A DNA stretch of 64,000 nucleotides, taken from positions 62,001-126,000 of the forward strand of contig NZ_BAABHK010000001.1 of the NCBI RefSeq assembly GCF_039542055.1. Reading direction: 5' to 3'. Positions within the stretch are counted from its first letter, which is position 1. The number at the start of each line of letters is the position of its first letter. Made by a program: the position numbers and the translations under genes. Source of the stretch: Actinoallomurus vinaceus (GTDB taxonomy: Bacteria > Actinomycetota > Actinomycetes > Streptosporangiales > Streptosporangiaceae). A model generated the notes under the pieces. The model was not told the DNA's origin, did no database searches, and saw only the letters and a program-made list of their open reading frames with translations. This document shows positions 7,348 to 16,173 of the stretch, in pieces.

Positions 7348-8781
7348 TCAGCCCATCTTCGTGATCACGCCGACCCGGGTGAACAACGTCTGGTTCGCAT
7401 CGCCCTTGTAGCCGGTGAGGGAGAACCACATCTGGGTCGACGACTGGAGCACCAACTGGGCGTTGCTGCCATTGGGGCAGTCACCCTTGGTGACGCCCTC
7501 GACCAGGTTGACCGTGCTGGGATTGGGGACCGCCTGCGGGGCCCAGGCGTTGCTGACCTGCAGCCGCGTGGTGCACCGGTAGGCCGCGTAGTCGGCGGTC
7601 GCGGACGTCGCGCCCGCCGCGATGGTGATCCGTACGCTGCTCTTGCCGCCGGGGGACTCGGTGACGGTGCCGGACCAGGTGCCCGCCATGGTCGCCGGGA
7701 ACGCGCTGGGCAGCGGCGCGGACGACGACGGCGAGGGTGTCGGGGTGTGGTCCGCCGCGTGGCCGGTCTGATGCGTGGTGAGCACGATCGGGACGGCGAC
7801 AGCGGCGGCGGCCAGGACGACACCGGCCGGAATGCCGTACACGACGGCCGGTCGCCGCGAACGCGGCCGCTGATCCGGCGGCATCGCGACGGTCGGGGGC
7901 AGGTACGGGGTAGGGGTACCCGGCTGCCATGACGGCAGCGGCGCGAGAATCGCCGGCCCGCCGGGTGCCTGCGGCGTCCGGCGGCCGAGGAGCCGGAGCA
8001 GGACATCCTGCGCACCGGGGCGCGCCGCCGGATCCTTCGCGAGGCAGTCGGCGACGATCCCGCGCAGCGGCTCGGCGAGGTCCGCGAGGTCCGGTGGCTC
8101 GTGGATGATCCGCCTGATCACCTGCATCACGCTGTCCTGCCCGAACGGGGAGCGCCCGGTCGCGGCGAAGACGATCACACAGCCCCACGCGAAGACGTCC
8201 ATCGGCGCCGCGGCCGGCGCACCGCTGATCTGCTCCGGCGCCATGTAGGCGGGCGTACCGACGACATGCCCCGTGAGCGTCCCCGCGGCGTCCAGCGCCC
8301 GGGCGATCCCGAAGTCGATCACGCGTGCGCCGTCGGGGCCCATCATCACGTTGCTCGGCTTGAAATCCCGGTGGACGACGCCTGCCTCGTGGATCGCGGC
8401 GAGCGCCGTCGCGGTCGCAACCGCCAGCCGGTGCAGCGCCGAGCCGACGCGCGGCCCCTGCTCGGCGACCAGCCGCTGCAGCGAGGGCCCCGGGATGAAC
8501 TCGCTCGCGACGTACGGCGGGGTCCCGTTGAAATCGACCTCGATGACCTCGGCCGTACAGAACGCCTCGACCCGCTGGGTCGTCTGGATCTCCTTGACGA
8601 AGCGGCCGAGCTGGGAGACATCGTCCGGCCGTGAGTGCAGGACCTTCACCGCCGCACGCCTGCCGGTATCGTCCTCGCCGAGGAAGACGACCCCTTGCCC
8701 GCCCTCACCGAGCCGGCCGATCAGGGTGAACCGTCCAATGGTCGCCGGATCGCCCGGCCGCAGCGCGTCAACGTCGGACAT
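7348..8781 (-). CDS. Membrane-anchored Ser/Thr protein kinase
   Basis: A 477-residue Hanks-type kinase. The Gly loop GEGGQGVVFLG is near residue 25, the ATP Lys in AAVKVL near 46, the catalytic loop HRDFKPSNV near 137, and DFG near 156. A transmembrane helix (about 312-335) follows a Pro-rich linker, and about 140 residues lie outside the membrane, probably a sensor. The ATG at 8779-8781 follows GGGAGGG; an upstream start would add a non-homologous tail. It is a single gene convergent with nothing close. The extracellular domain is not one I recognise. Confidence 0.9.
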   Translation of the reverse strand: MSDVDALRPGDPATIGRFTLIGRLGEGGQGVVFLGEDDTGRRAAVKVLHSRPDDVSQLGRFVKEIQTTQRVEAFCTAEVIEVDFNGTPPYVASEFIPGPSLQRLVAEQGPRVGSALHRLAVATATALAAIHEAGVVHRDFKPSNVMMGPDGARVIDFGIARALDAAGTLTGHVVGTPAYMAPEQISGAPAAAPMDVFAWGCVIVFAATGRSPFGQDSVMQVIRRIIHEPPDLADLAEPLRGIVADCLAKDPAARPGAQDVLLRLLGRRTPQAPGGPAILAPLPSWQPGTPTPYLPPTVAMPPDQRPRSRRPAVVYGIPAGVVLAAAAVAVPIVLTTHQTGHAADHTPTPSPSSSAPLPSAFPATMAGTWSGTVTESPGGKSSVRITIAAGATSATADYAAYRCTTRLQVSNAWAPQAVPNPSTVNLVEGVTKGDCPNGSNAQLVLQSSTQMWFSLTGYKGDANQTLFTRVGVITKMG

Positions 8782-9107
8782 CGCCCCGCCCTCCCGCTCC
8801 ACGCCCCGGCGACGCGGCCGGAGCAGCGAAAGCCGGAGCACCGCGATTTTATCGATCAGCGGCCGGATAGGGCATACCACCGCGTCCCCCGACACACGCC
8901 ACATCCGAGGAATTGACCTTCATGGCGTCGCATCCCATCACTCGCCCGAATCGCGGGACACCGCCCGTCTCTGGGATGTCGGGTTTTTCGGGGTGAGCCG
9001 CACTCCGAGGCGTGTGCTGGGCTCCTGTGGCAGGTGTGATGAGTGTGGTTAGACTCGGCTGCTCTTTGGCGATCGAAGGACACTTATCGGCAGGAAGAGG
9101 GACCTTG

Positions 9108-10091
9108 GTGGTCGAGGCGTCTGGTTCGCGAGCCGGTTCTGACTCTCTGTGTCTGGTCGCAGCGGCACCGTCGGTGACGCCCTGGTCGTTGCGGAGCGAT
9201 CACGAGGAACTGGCCGCGGGCGGGGTGGACGCGGTGTTCGCCACGGTCGCCTCCCTGGAGGACACTGCGACGGCGGTGACCCGTGTCGGACAGTGGCTGG
9301 GCGTACACGACGATCCGCGCCATCCGGCACGTGTTGTGACCAGCGCGGCGGAGATCGTCGCGGCCAAAGCGGCGGGGCAGACGGCGGTGGTGCTGCATTT
9401 CCAGGGTACCGAGCCGTTGGGCGGTGATGCCGGGTTGGTCGGGGTGTTCGCGCGGCTGGGGGTTCAGGTGATGCAGTTGACCTACAACTACCGCGCCCAG
9501 GCCGGGGACGGCTGCTGCGAGCCGGGGGACGCCGGGCTGAGCCGTTATGGCGGCATGCTGGTCGACCGGATGAACGAACACCGGGTCGCGGTGGACGTCG
9601 CGCACGCCGGCGTGCGCACCGCTTTGGACGCGGTCGATCGAAGTAGCCGCCCGGTGATCGCCTCGCATGCGAACGCCCGTGCGGTGTGTGACAGCCCTCG
9701 CAACCTGCCGGACGAGCTGATCACCGCGATCGCCGCCACCGGTGGTGTGGTCGGGCTGTGCGCGTTCCAGTCGTTCATCACCGCCGCCGGGAAACCCTCC
9801 CTGGAGCAGTTGGTCGACCACGCGGTACACATCGCCGAACTGGTCGGGCCGGAGCATGTCGGGCTGGGCCTGGACTTCGCCGACGAAAGCGAAGAGGAGT
9901 ACGACTTCTTCGGGTACGACGAGCGGTACTACCCGCGCCCGCCGTGGGTGTGGCCGGACGGTCTGGAATGGCTGCACCACGCCCGCAATATCGGGCCGGT
10001 GCTGGCATCCCGCGGGTTTACTCCCGCTGAGGTCAACGGAGTCCTCGGCGGGAACTTCCTGCGGGCACTCGCCGCAATCTGGGGCAACTGA
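9108..10091 (+). CDS. M19 (membrane/renal dipeptidase) family protein lacking the HxD motif
   Basis: About 327 residues of the M19 TIM-barrel family: QGTEPLGGD carries the bridging Glu, VDVAHAG and IASHANARAV the two His ligands, and LGLDFADE the late Asp. The family's first-strand His-x-Asp, normally near the N-terminus, is absent: the segment reads VVEASGSRAGSDSLCLVAAA. One of the two metal sites is therefore likely changed. The start is uncertain; GTG 9108 follows AGGAAGAGGG by six bases, while ATG 9039 and others are upstream. A dipeptidase or related amidohydrolase role is inferred. It stands alone, ending before a hairpin repeat. Confidence 0.75.
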   Translation: MVEASGSRAGSDSLCLVAAAPSVTPWSLRSDHEELAAGGVDAVFATVASLEDTATAVTRVGQWLGVHDDPRHPARVVTSAAEIVAAKAAGQTAVVLHFQGTEPLGGDAGLVGVFARLGVQVMQLTYNYRAQAGDGCCEPGDAGLSRYGGMLVDRMNEHRVAVDVAHAGVRTALDAVDRSSRPVIASHANARAVCDSPRNLPDELITAIAATGGVVGLCAFQSFITAAGKPSLEQLVDHAVHIAELVGPEHVGLGLDFADESEEEYDFFGYDERYYPRPPWVWPDGLEWLHHARNIGPVLASRGFTPAEVNGVLGGNFLRALAAIWGN

Positions 10092-10198
10092 ACCACCGGA
10101 CGCCCTACCCCGACGACCTCACGGATGATGGCCTCGCCCGCCGCCCTGACCGCCGAGCCGTGATGAGCGACCGGCGCAAGGAGCCGGATGTGCCGCCG

Positions 10199-10248
10199 TG
10201 ATCGCCGAGGATTACCGGTGCCAGAGCACCAGAGACCCTCGGCGATCA
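10199..10248. repeat. 50-bp nested hairpin repeat, copy A
   Basis: Outer arms TGATCGCCGAGG and CCTCGGCGATCA (12 bp, perfect) enclose an inner stem GGTGC/GCACC. Copy B at 17651-17700 has the same length, outer arms and layout. Both copies lie between convergent genes. Possible roles are bidirectional terminator or a REP-like element. Confidence 0.7.
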
Positions 10249-10270
10249 AGCGATGACTGCCAGAAAACGG

Positions 10271-10393
10271 CTATTCGCTGCGGCCGACGGTGAGTGTTGC
10301 GACCTGCACGCAGTTGCCGCCGCCGGTGCCGCCGCCACCGGAGAAGCTGCTTTTTCGCCATTCCATGCGTGCGAGCGGCGGGGGGTTCGCCAT
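10271..10393 (-). CDS. DUF397 small protein (copy 1)
   Basis: A 40-residue protein, ATG 10391-10393 to TAG. It carries the DUF397 signature WRKSSFSGGGG followed by NCVQVATL. DUF397 proteins in actinomycetes partner XRE/DUF5753 regulators of the WhiJ type, which matches the gene at 10585-11466. It shares layout and 3' flank (GATCAAGCGAT-R-ACTG) with the second DUF397 gene, so the two are tandem duplicates. Confidence 0.85.
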   Translation of the reverse strand: MANPPPLARMEWRKSSFSGGGGTGGGNCVQVATLTVGRSE

Positions 10394-10439
10394 CCGCGTC
10401 TCCCTTCGTGATCAAGCGATAACTGTGTAGCTCTGAGGG

Positions 10440-10568
10440 CTACTCGCCGGCTTCGTCTTCGTGGATGAGTGCTGCGACTTCAACGCACTGACCGCCGCCT
10501 TCACCGCCGCCGCCGGAGTGGCTGCTCTTGAGCCAGCGGATCCGGGACGGTCGGTTACTGTCAGCCAT
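10440..10568 (-). CDS. DUF397 small protein (copy 2)
   Basis: A 42-residue protein starting at ATG 10566-10568 after GAAGGAATCAGG. DUF397 motif: IRWLKSSHSGGGGEGG then QCVEVAAL. It begins 16 bases after the XRE regulator's stop, so the two are almost certainly one transcript. Such pairs are known in development and antibiotic control in streptomycetes (WhiJ-like loci), where the small protein modulates the DNA-binding partner; that role here is by analogy. Confidence 0.87.
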   Translation of the reverse strand: MADSNRPSRIRWLKSSHSGGGGEGGGQCVEVAALIHEDEAGE

Positions 10569-10584
10569 CCTGATTCCTTCCTGC

Positions 10585-11466
10585 TCAAGCGAACCTCTCT
10601 GCGGCTGACGCCAACAGATCCACCGATTCGCTGGGGGAGAGGGCCCGGTGGATGAGGCTTCCGAATCTGAGGGTACAGCGCCGTACGCCTTCCACACTTT
10701 CTACGTATATCGAGCCTCCTATTCCCTCGGTGTAACCGATGTCGGGGATGGGCTCGGGTAGTGAAAGGATTGTGAACGGTCCTCCGAGGCCAGGGCTCGC
10801 TCCCGCTGCTTTGGGAAGCACCTGCACGGTGAGGCTTGGCGATTCTTGAGCCTCGACGAGACGGCGAAGCTGACCACGCATGATCTTCGTGCTGCCGACA
10901 GGACGTTCCAGAATCGCCTCCTCCAGGATGACGTGAAACTCCGGAGGGGTCGTCTTGGAGAGAATCTGTTGCCGCGCCAGCCGAGCGGCGACACGCCGAT
11001 CGATCTCGTCCGAGTTGAGGTCCGGCTCGAGGCTGGTGATCACCGCGCGAGCGTAGTCGCCGGTTTGGAGGAGGCCGGGGATGAGCAGCGTTTCGAATTC
11101 CCGCATCTCAGTGGCGGCGATCTCCAGGCTGAAGAGGGGATGGAAGTCCTGCGGGAGGTCGCGGCGGTAGGTGAGCCACCAGCCACGTTCGTTGGCGGTT
11201 TGGGTGAGGTCGAGGAGCTGCTTCCGGGTCTTCTCGTCGGCCTCATATAGATCGAGGAGTTGTTCGACGTCGCGGGGCTTGACCCCTTGATGGCGGTTCT
11301 CGATGCGGGAGAGCTTCGGTCGGGACCAGCGGGCGTGTTTCTGGCTGAGTTCGGTGACGGCCTGCTCGATCGTCAGGCCGGCCTGCTCCCGGAGCTGCTT
11401 GAGCGATTCCGTGAGCTGCCACCGGCGGACCGTCGCGCTGACCAGGTCGTCATTGTGATGGCTCAT
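10585..11466 (-). CDS. XRE family regulator with DUF5753 domain
   Basis: A 293-residue WhiJ-type regulator. The N-terminal helix-turn-helix (LREQAGLTIEQAVTEL, then WSRPKLSRIEN) is followed from about residue 100 by a DUF5753 domain (FETLLIPGLLQTGDYARAVI and LARQQIL signatures). The ATG at 11464-11466 follows AAAGGGAGAAATCGG. It is upstream of the two DUF397 genes and divergent from the 99-residue protein at 11709. A dyad over the divergent promoter is its obvious candidate target. Confidence 0.92.
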   Translation of the reverse strand: MSHHNDDLVSATVRRWQLTESLKQLREQAGLTIEQAVTELSQKHARWSRPKLSRIENRHQGVKPRDVEQLLDLYEADEKTRKQLLDLTQTANERGWWLTYRRDLPQDFHPLFSLEIAATEMREFETLLIPGLLQTGDYARAVITSLEPDLNSDEIDRRVAARLARQQILSKTTPPEFHVILEEAILERPVGSTKIMRGQLRRLVEAQESPSLTVQVLPKAAGASPGLGGPFTILSLPEPIPDIGYTEGIGGSIYVESVEGVRRCTLRFGSLIHRALSPSESVDLLASAAERFA

Positions 11467-11529
11467 CCGATTTCTCCCTTTCGATCGGGGCTCGCGCTAC
11501 CGCCCGTCATCACCGTTCGTGAGAATCCG

Positions 11530-11586
11530 TTGACAATCTGTAATTCCACTCTATGGTTAGGCGATGCGTAGCGAAGTCGTTACGCA
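11530..11586 (+). promoter_or_regulatory. Promoter and overlapping dyad between XRE and the 11709 gene
   Basis: TTGACA (11530-11535) and TATGGT (11552-11557) are spaced 16 bp, facing right. Directly downstream TGCGTAGCG-AAGT-CGTTACGCA (11565-11586) forms a 9-bp dyad with one mismatch, covering the probable start site. It is a good candidate operator for the neighbouring XRE protein. Confidence 0.65.
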
Positions 11587-11708
11587 CAGTAGAGGGTGAT
11601 CGCTGATCGTTTCAGTCGATCATTGGAAGCCGGGCACCGGGGACGTATCTGCCGGTCAGCGACTCCGCCCTCGGATGACGCAACGGCGTATCACTGGAGG
11701 TGGCGCCC

Positions 11709-12008
11709 ATGTCCGTGACCGACACGGCGAACGAGCCGCATGACGCGGAGCCCTATCTGCGCACCCTCGGCGCACGCCTCCGCGCATTCGGCTGGCAGGA
11801 GGAACTCACCCTGCCGCAGGGCGGCAGCCCGTACCTCTGTGTCATCAACCCCACCGCTCCCGTGCTCAACGAAGAGATCACCGCAGCACCGACCGTGCCG
11901 GGGCTGTGGTGGTTCTGGTGGAGCTGGGGCGAACGCATCGCGTGCGTGGAGAACCTCGACCTCGTCATCGCCCGGATCGCCACGGTCCTGCGTGCAGGCG
12001 GTCGCTGA
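11709..12008 (+). CDS. Small actinobacterial protein of unknown function
   Basis: A 99-residue acidic protein from ATG 11709, nine bases after GGAGG. It has no motif I recognise; notable is a Trp-rich centre (GLWWFWWSWGERI). It lies directly upstream of an RsbW-like ATPase and divergent from an XRE/DUF397 locus, a context common for this kind of protein in actinomycetes. It is probably cytoplasmic, with no signal peptide. Confidence 0.7.
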   Translation: MSVTDTANEPHDAEPYLRTLGARLRAFGWQEELTLPQGGSPYLCVINPTAPVLNEEITAAPTVPGLWWFWWSWGERIACVENLDLVIARIATVLRAGGR

Positions 12009-12041
12009 CCAGCCCGCGGCCACTCCCCCTGAGAGGGCTCA

Positions 12042-12587
12042 ATGTTCAAAGACTTCCGGCCCTGGCGCTGGAGCACTGTCATTCGAGGCATGGCCAAAGC
12101 CCATCCGAGAGGCTGCCATCAATCGGGCTCGACAGGCGGACTGCCCGTACGGCGGGTGAGCCTAGAGTCTCCGCCCGGCCAGCCGCTGGCGAGCGACGAC
12201 CGTCATCGATGGTGTCGGCTCGACGGCGAGCAGGAGGCCGTACGAACCGCGCGCGCACTGGTAGGCAACGCACTTCGGGCGTGGGGGCACACCGACCTGC
12301 TCGACGACGCGACGCTGGTGGTCTCCGAACTCGTCACGAATGCGCTTGTCCACGCGTCGCCGCCGGTCACGCTGACCGTCACGTACGACGGCAGGCTCGT
12401 CGTCGAGGTCGCCGACGCCTGCCGGGACCTGCCGGTTGCGGGGCGTCCCGGCAGTAGCGGACGTTTCGGCCTGTGGATCGCCGAGGAACTCTGCGATCTC
12501 AGCGTCCTGCCCGGTCCCGATGGCAAGGTCGTCCGAGCCGTATTCGCTTCGGAGCCGGTTCCGGCCGACGAGGGACCGGGGCGATGA
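12042..12587 (+). CDS. ATP-binding anti-sigma-factor-like protein (RsbW/HATPase_c)
   Basis: A 181-residue protein whose C-terminal 130 residues are a GHKL ATPase of the RsbW-like type: the N-box SELVTNALVHA near residue 100 and the G-box region SGRFGLWIAEEL. The family acts as anti-sigma factors or regulatory kinases in stress and development. ATG 12042 follows GAGAGGG by four bases. It shares the transcript with the 99-residue protein and its TGA overlaps the next ATG (ATGA). No cognate sigma or anti-anti-sigma factor is adjacent. Confidence 0.85.
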   Translation: MFKDFRPWRWSTVIRGMAKAHPRGCHQSGSTGGLPVRRVSLESPPGQPLASDDRHRWCRLDGEQEAVRTARALVGNALRAWGHTDLLDDATLVVSELVTNALVHASPPVTLTVTYDGRLVVEVADACRDLPVAGRPGSSGRFGLWIAEELCDLSVLPGPDGKVVRAVFASEPVPADEGPGR

Positions 12588-12943
12588 ATGTCTTTCGGGG
12601 TTACCGTCAGGACATGCGAGCCGACGGCCGTGACTCATCGGGGGCAGGCGACCGGGAAAGTCCTCGGCCGGAAGACGAATATCCACAACATGTGGATGAT
12701 GTCGCGGTGTTGGGTCGAAACGGCCCCCAGGCCGAATCATGGGCGGCCGTCGACTACAGACCGGGCGCGCCACGCTTCGAGGTGGAGCAGTACGGTCCCC
12801 GGCGGCTGTGGGATGAGGCTGAAACGGCGTATCTCGGCTGGCTGCGTGCCGGCCGTCCCGGTCTCGAACGTCTCGGAGTCTCCGTCACGACCAGCGGAGA
12901 CCAGCGGTTCTGGCTCGATTCACCTGACCATCCGATCGGCTGA
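12584..12943 (+). pseudogene. Probable C-terminal remnant of a peptide methyltransferase (FxLD/ATP-grasp RiPP type)
   Basis: The frame gives 119 residues starting with an ATGA overlap. Only the last 65 or so look familiar: YGPRRLWDEAETAYLGWL followed by GRPGLERLGVSVT and FWLDSP. That pattern is the C-terminal tail of O-methyltransferases found with actinobacterial FxLD/ATP-grasp RiPP systems. The SAM-binding domain is missing and the first 55 residues are low-complexity. It may still be translated as a short protein. The assignment rests on recall of the tail motif. Confidence 0.5.
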
Positions 12944-12960
12944 TCGCCGTCGGCGTGATG

Positions 12961-14517
12961 TCAGCCGAAAAGGCGGACGAGGGCCCCTGCCCAGGTGTTC
13001 AGGAAGCCGACGGAGCTGTGCACGGCCCAATGCTGGGTGAGGTAGCCGACGGCCTCGATCAGCGGGGTCCACACGACGGCGCAGAACAGACTCGCCACGA
13101 TGGCGGCGCCCCAGGACGGGCTGGGATCCGGCTTCAGGCCGCCCGCGCCGTACGCGATGCCGACCGCGCCGAGGATCAGCGCGCCGATCACTGCTCCCGC
13201 GAAGAGGTCTCCGACGAGCGCTCCCACGATCAGTCCGACGAAGACGCCGATGAGGGTCGTTATCGTCCCCATGGCCAAGGAGACGCCGGTCACCATCTCA
13301 TACCGCGTGATCGCGAACCTGACGATGGAGAAGACGGTGACCACGCTCAGGGGCAGGAGAAAGGCCGCGGCGTAGTAAGGGGCGTGCACCGCCGGATGGG
13401 CGAAGCCCATGCCGAGGACCAGTGGGGTTCCGACCAGCGACAGCCCGGTCAGGACGAGGGCGATGTTGCGCCACAGCTTGGAAGCACGGCTCCGATCGTC
13501 CTGTCCGGCCTTGGGCATCCCGCCGTTCAGGGGCGAGTCGGCCTGCAACGTGCTGGACTGCGGTGAGGCGTCACCCGGTCCCGCCGTCGGGGCCTCGGAG
13601 AGGCGTTCTCGCCCGGATGTGGGCGGTGGCGTGCCGGCCGTGGCTTGACCGCCGTCGGGTTCGGGCCCGGTGCCTGCGGCCTCCGCGGTGACGGTCGGCG
13701 TTCCGACGGCTCGTAGTCGTTGCAGCGCTTCTTCCGCCGGCGGTCGTTTCGTCGCGTCGGGAGCCAGCATGTCCTCGATGAGTTCGCGCAGTGCCGCCGC
13801 GCGGTGCATCGAGATCGGCCGTTCGTACAGCGTGGCGTGGACCGTCGCGGCCGGATTGTCGCGGTGGAAAGGCGCCTTTCCCTCGACGGCGTAATAGAGG
13901 GTGGCGGCGAGGGAGAACAGGTCCGACGCCTCGGTGGGGCGTTGTCCCCGAAGGCGTTCCGGGTCGATGTAGCCCGGTGTCCCGATCAGTGCGCCGCTGC
14001 CGGTGAGCGTCGTGTCGTCCGCGTGCACAGCGATGCCGAAGTCCACCAGCGTCGCCTCGCCGGTGGCGTCGATCAGGATGTTTCCCGGTTTCAGATCGCG
14101 GTGCAGCACGCCATGACCGTGTACGAAGCGGAGTGCTCTCAGCAACTGTTCGGCGAGATCGGCGGTGCGCTCCTCGGTCAGTGGACCGTCCTCCCAGACG
14201 ATCTGTTTCAGGGGGCGTCCTTCGACGAGGTCCATCACCAGCCACGGAAGGCCGTCCACGGTGATCAGGTCGCGTACGGAGACGATGCCCGGATGCGGCG
14301 GCATTCTGGCGAGGGTCCGCCCTTCGCGGCGAGCGCGCATCAACAGGTCCTCGGGGATCGCACCCCCCGCCGGGATGATCATCTGCTTCAGGGCGACATC
14401 GATCTCCAGGTGCTCGTGATGGGCGCGCCAGACCGTTCCCATCCCGCCGGTGCCGAGCCGTTCCTTCAGGAGGAACCGGCCGTCGATGACATCACCGGCG
14501 CGATGTTCCCCGCCCAC
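12961..14517 (-). CDS. Membrane Ser/Thr protein kinase with multi-TM C-terminus (tandem copy 1)
   Basis: A 518-residue kinase from GTG 14517 after AAAAGGAG. The kinase domain runs from GRFLLKERLGTGGMGTVW near residue 13 through ALKQ (Lys 44), LHRDLKPGNILI and DFGIAVH to about 280. After a polar linker come about six membrane helices in the last 170 residues instead of a single anchor. The next gene upstream is a close paralogue of the same architecture, so they arose by tandem duplication. Ligand or substrate is unknown. Confidence 0.9.
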   Translation of the reverse strand: MGGEHRAGDVIDGRFLLKERLGTGGMGTVWRAHHEHLEIDVALKQMIIPAGGAIPEDLLMRARREGRTLARMPPHPGIVSVRDLITVDGLPWLVMDLVEGRPLKQIVWEDGPLTEERTADLAEQLLRALRFVHGHGVLHRDLKPGNILIDATGEATLVDFGIAVHADDTTLTGSGALIGTPGYIDPERLRGQRPTEASDLFSLAATLYYAVEGKAPFHRDNPAATVHATLYERPISMHRAAALRELIEDMLAPDATKRPPAEEALQRLRAVGTPTVTAEAAGTGPEPDGGQATAGTPPPTSGRERLSEAPTAGPGDASPQSSTLQADSPLNGGMPKAGQDDRSRASKLWRNIALVLTGLSLVGTPLVLGMGFAHPAVHAPYYAAAFLLPLSVVTVFSIVRFAITRYEMVTGVSLAMGTITTLIGVFVGLIVGALVGDLFAGAVIGALILGAVGIAYGAGGLKPDPSPSWGAAIVASLFCAVVWTPLIEAVGYLTQHWAVHSSVGFLNTWAGALVRLFG

Positions 14518-14631
14518 CTGCGCTCCTTTTCTCCTCGCACCGCGCCTTGGCGGCCCGCTCCGCCGGAGTGTGCTCCTGAACCTTGCATCAGCCCCGTACG
14601 GAGCGCAAGGGAATGCCCGCCCTTGCCCCGA

Positions 14632-16173
14632 TCAGCCGAGGAGGTGAGCCAGTCCTCCGGCCCAGCCGTTGAGGAAACCGGCGGCGCTGTGGCGTGCCCA
14701 GTGTTGCGTGAGGGCGCCCATGATCTCGAACCCGACGATCCACAGGGTGGCGATTGCGAGCGCGGCGATCACGCTGGTGGCCCGGGAGTCGGAGTCGCCC
14801 GGATCGAAGAACACGCGCCCTCCGATGAAGACACCGAACACTCCGGACACCACCGAGCCGACCACCGCGCATGCGAAGAGGTCCCCGGCGAGCGCTCCCA
14901 CGATCAACCCGAGGGGAAGGCCGGCGATGTTCGTCAGCGCCGCCGCGAACAGCGGCCTCGCGAGCTCGCCTTCGAAGCGGGTGATCGTGATCCCTGCGCT
15001 CGTCAGGACGGCCGTGAGGCTCAACGGGACCAGATAGGCCGCCATGAGATAGGACGCGCTTCCGTCGAGCACGTAGCCCATGCCCAGCGTCAACGGCAAG
15101 AGGAATGCCACGGCGCCGAGTGCGGACAGGACGACGGGGTGCCACGACCGTCGTGCATCAGATGGCTCCGTCATTGCGGCGGCTTCGCCGGTGGTGGCGG
15201 AAGCCGTCGGAGACCGGGTCGATCGGTCGGCGGGTTCTGGGCCGGACCGGCCGCGGGGAACGTCCTCTGTCGTTTTGAGGGCTCCGGACTCCGCCGTCCC
15301 GTCTTCGACGCTCGGCGAAACCCGGTGATCGGAGATCGGCGACGCCCGTACGACACGTAGCCGGTCCAGAGCCTCTTCCGCCGAGGGGCGGTCGGCGACG
15401 GCGGGTGCCAGCAGGTGCTCGATGAGTTCGCGAAGTGGCCCTGGATCCGGCGCGAACAACGGCCGTTCGTAGAGCGTGGCGTGGAGCGTGGCCTCCGGAT
15501 TGTCGCGACGGAACGGAGCCTTTCCCTCGACGGCGTAGTAGAGGGTGGCGGCCAGGCAGAACAGGTCGGACGCCTCGGTCGGGGGTTGCCCGCGCAGGCG
15601 TTCGGGATCGATGTAGCCGGGTGTCCCGATCACCGCGCCGCTGCCGGTGAGCGTCGTGTCATCGGGGTGTACGGCGATGCCGAAGTCGACGAGCTTCGCG
15701 TCGCCGCGCGCGTCGATCAGGATGTTGCCCGGTTTTAGATCACGGTGCAGCACGCCGTGGCCGTGCACGAACCGGAGGGCCGTCAGCAGTTGCTCGGCGA
15801 GTTCGGCGGTGCGTTCCTCGGTGAGCGGGCCGTCCTGCCAGACGACCTCTTTGAGCGAACGGCCCTCGATGAGCGCCATCACCAGCCAGGGAAGGCCGTC
15901 CACGGTGATCAGGTCGTGCACGGTAACGATGCCCGGATGGGGGGTCAGTGACAGCCGGGCGAGTGTCCGGCCCTCTCTGCGGGCGCGTACCGACAGTTCC
16001 TCGCGGATTCCGGCGCTGTCGTCCGCCGGGAGGATCGTCTGCTTGAGGGCGACGTCGATGTCCAGATCGCGGTGATAGGCGCGCCATACCGTTCCCATCC
16101 CGCCGGAGCCGAGCTGTTCTCTGAGGACGAATCGGCCGTGGACCACATCTCCGGCGCGATACTCGCCTCCCAC
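14632..16173 (-). CDS. Membrane Ser/Thr protein kinase with multi-TM C-terminus (tandem copy 2)
   Basis: A 513-residue paralogue of the kinase that follows it. Start GTG 16173 gives the same N-terminus (GGEYRAGDV) as copy 1 and follows AAGGGA. It has the Gly loop GSGGMGTVW, ALKQ, LHRDLKPGNILI, DFGIAVH and the shared GTPGYIDPERLRGQ activation segment, then about six C-terminal helices. The kinase domains are very similar while the membrane parts have diverged, which suggests different signals feeding a similar catalytic unit. Spacing to copy 1 is 114 bases. Confidence 0.9.
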   Translation of the reverse strand: MGGEYRAGDVVHGRFVLREQLGSGGMGTVWRAYHRDLDIDVALKQTILPADDSAGIREELSVRARREGRTLARLSLTPHPGIVTVHDLITVDGLPWLVMALIEGRSLKEVVWQDGPLTEERTAELAEQLLTALRFVHGHGVLHRDLKPGNILIDARGDAKLVDFGIAVHPDDTTLTGSGAVIGTPGYIDPERLRGQPPTEASDLFCLAATLYYAVEGKAPFRRDNPEATLHATLYERPLFAPDPGPLRELIEHLLAPAVADRPSAEEALDRLRVVRASPISDHRVSPSVEDGTAESGALKTTEDVPRGRSGPEPADRSTRSPTASATTGEAAAMTEPSDARRSWHPVVLSALGAVAFLLPLTLGMGYVLDGSASYLMAAYLVPLSLTAVLTSAGITITRFEGELARPLFAAALTNIAGLPLGLIVGALAGDLFACAVVGSVVSGVFGVFIGGRVFFDPGDSDSRATSVIAALAIATLWIVGFEIMGALTQHWARHSAAGFLNGWAGGLAHLLG

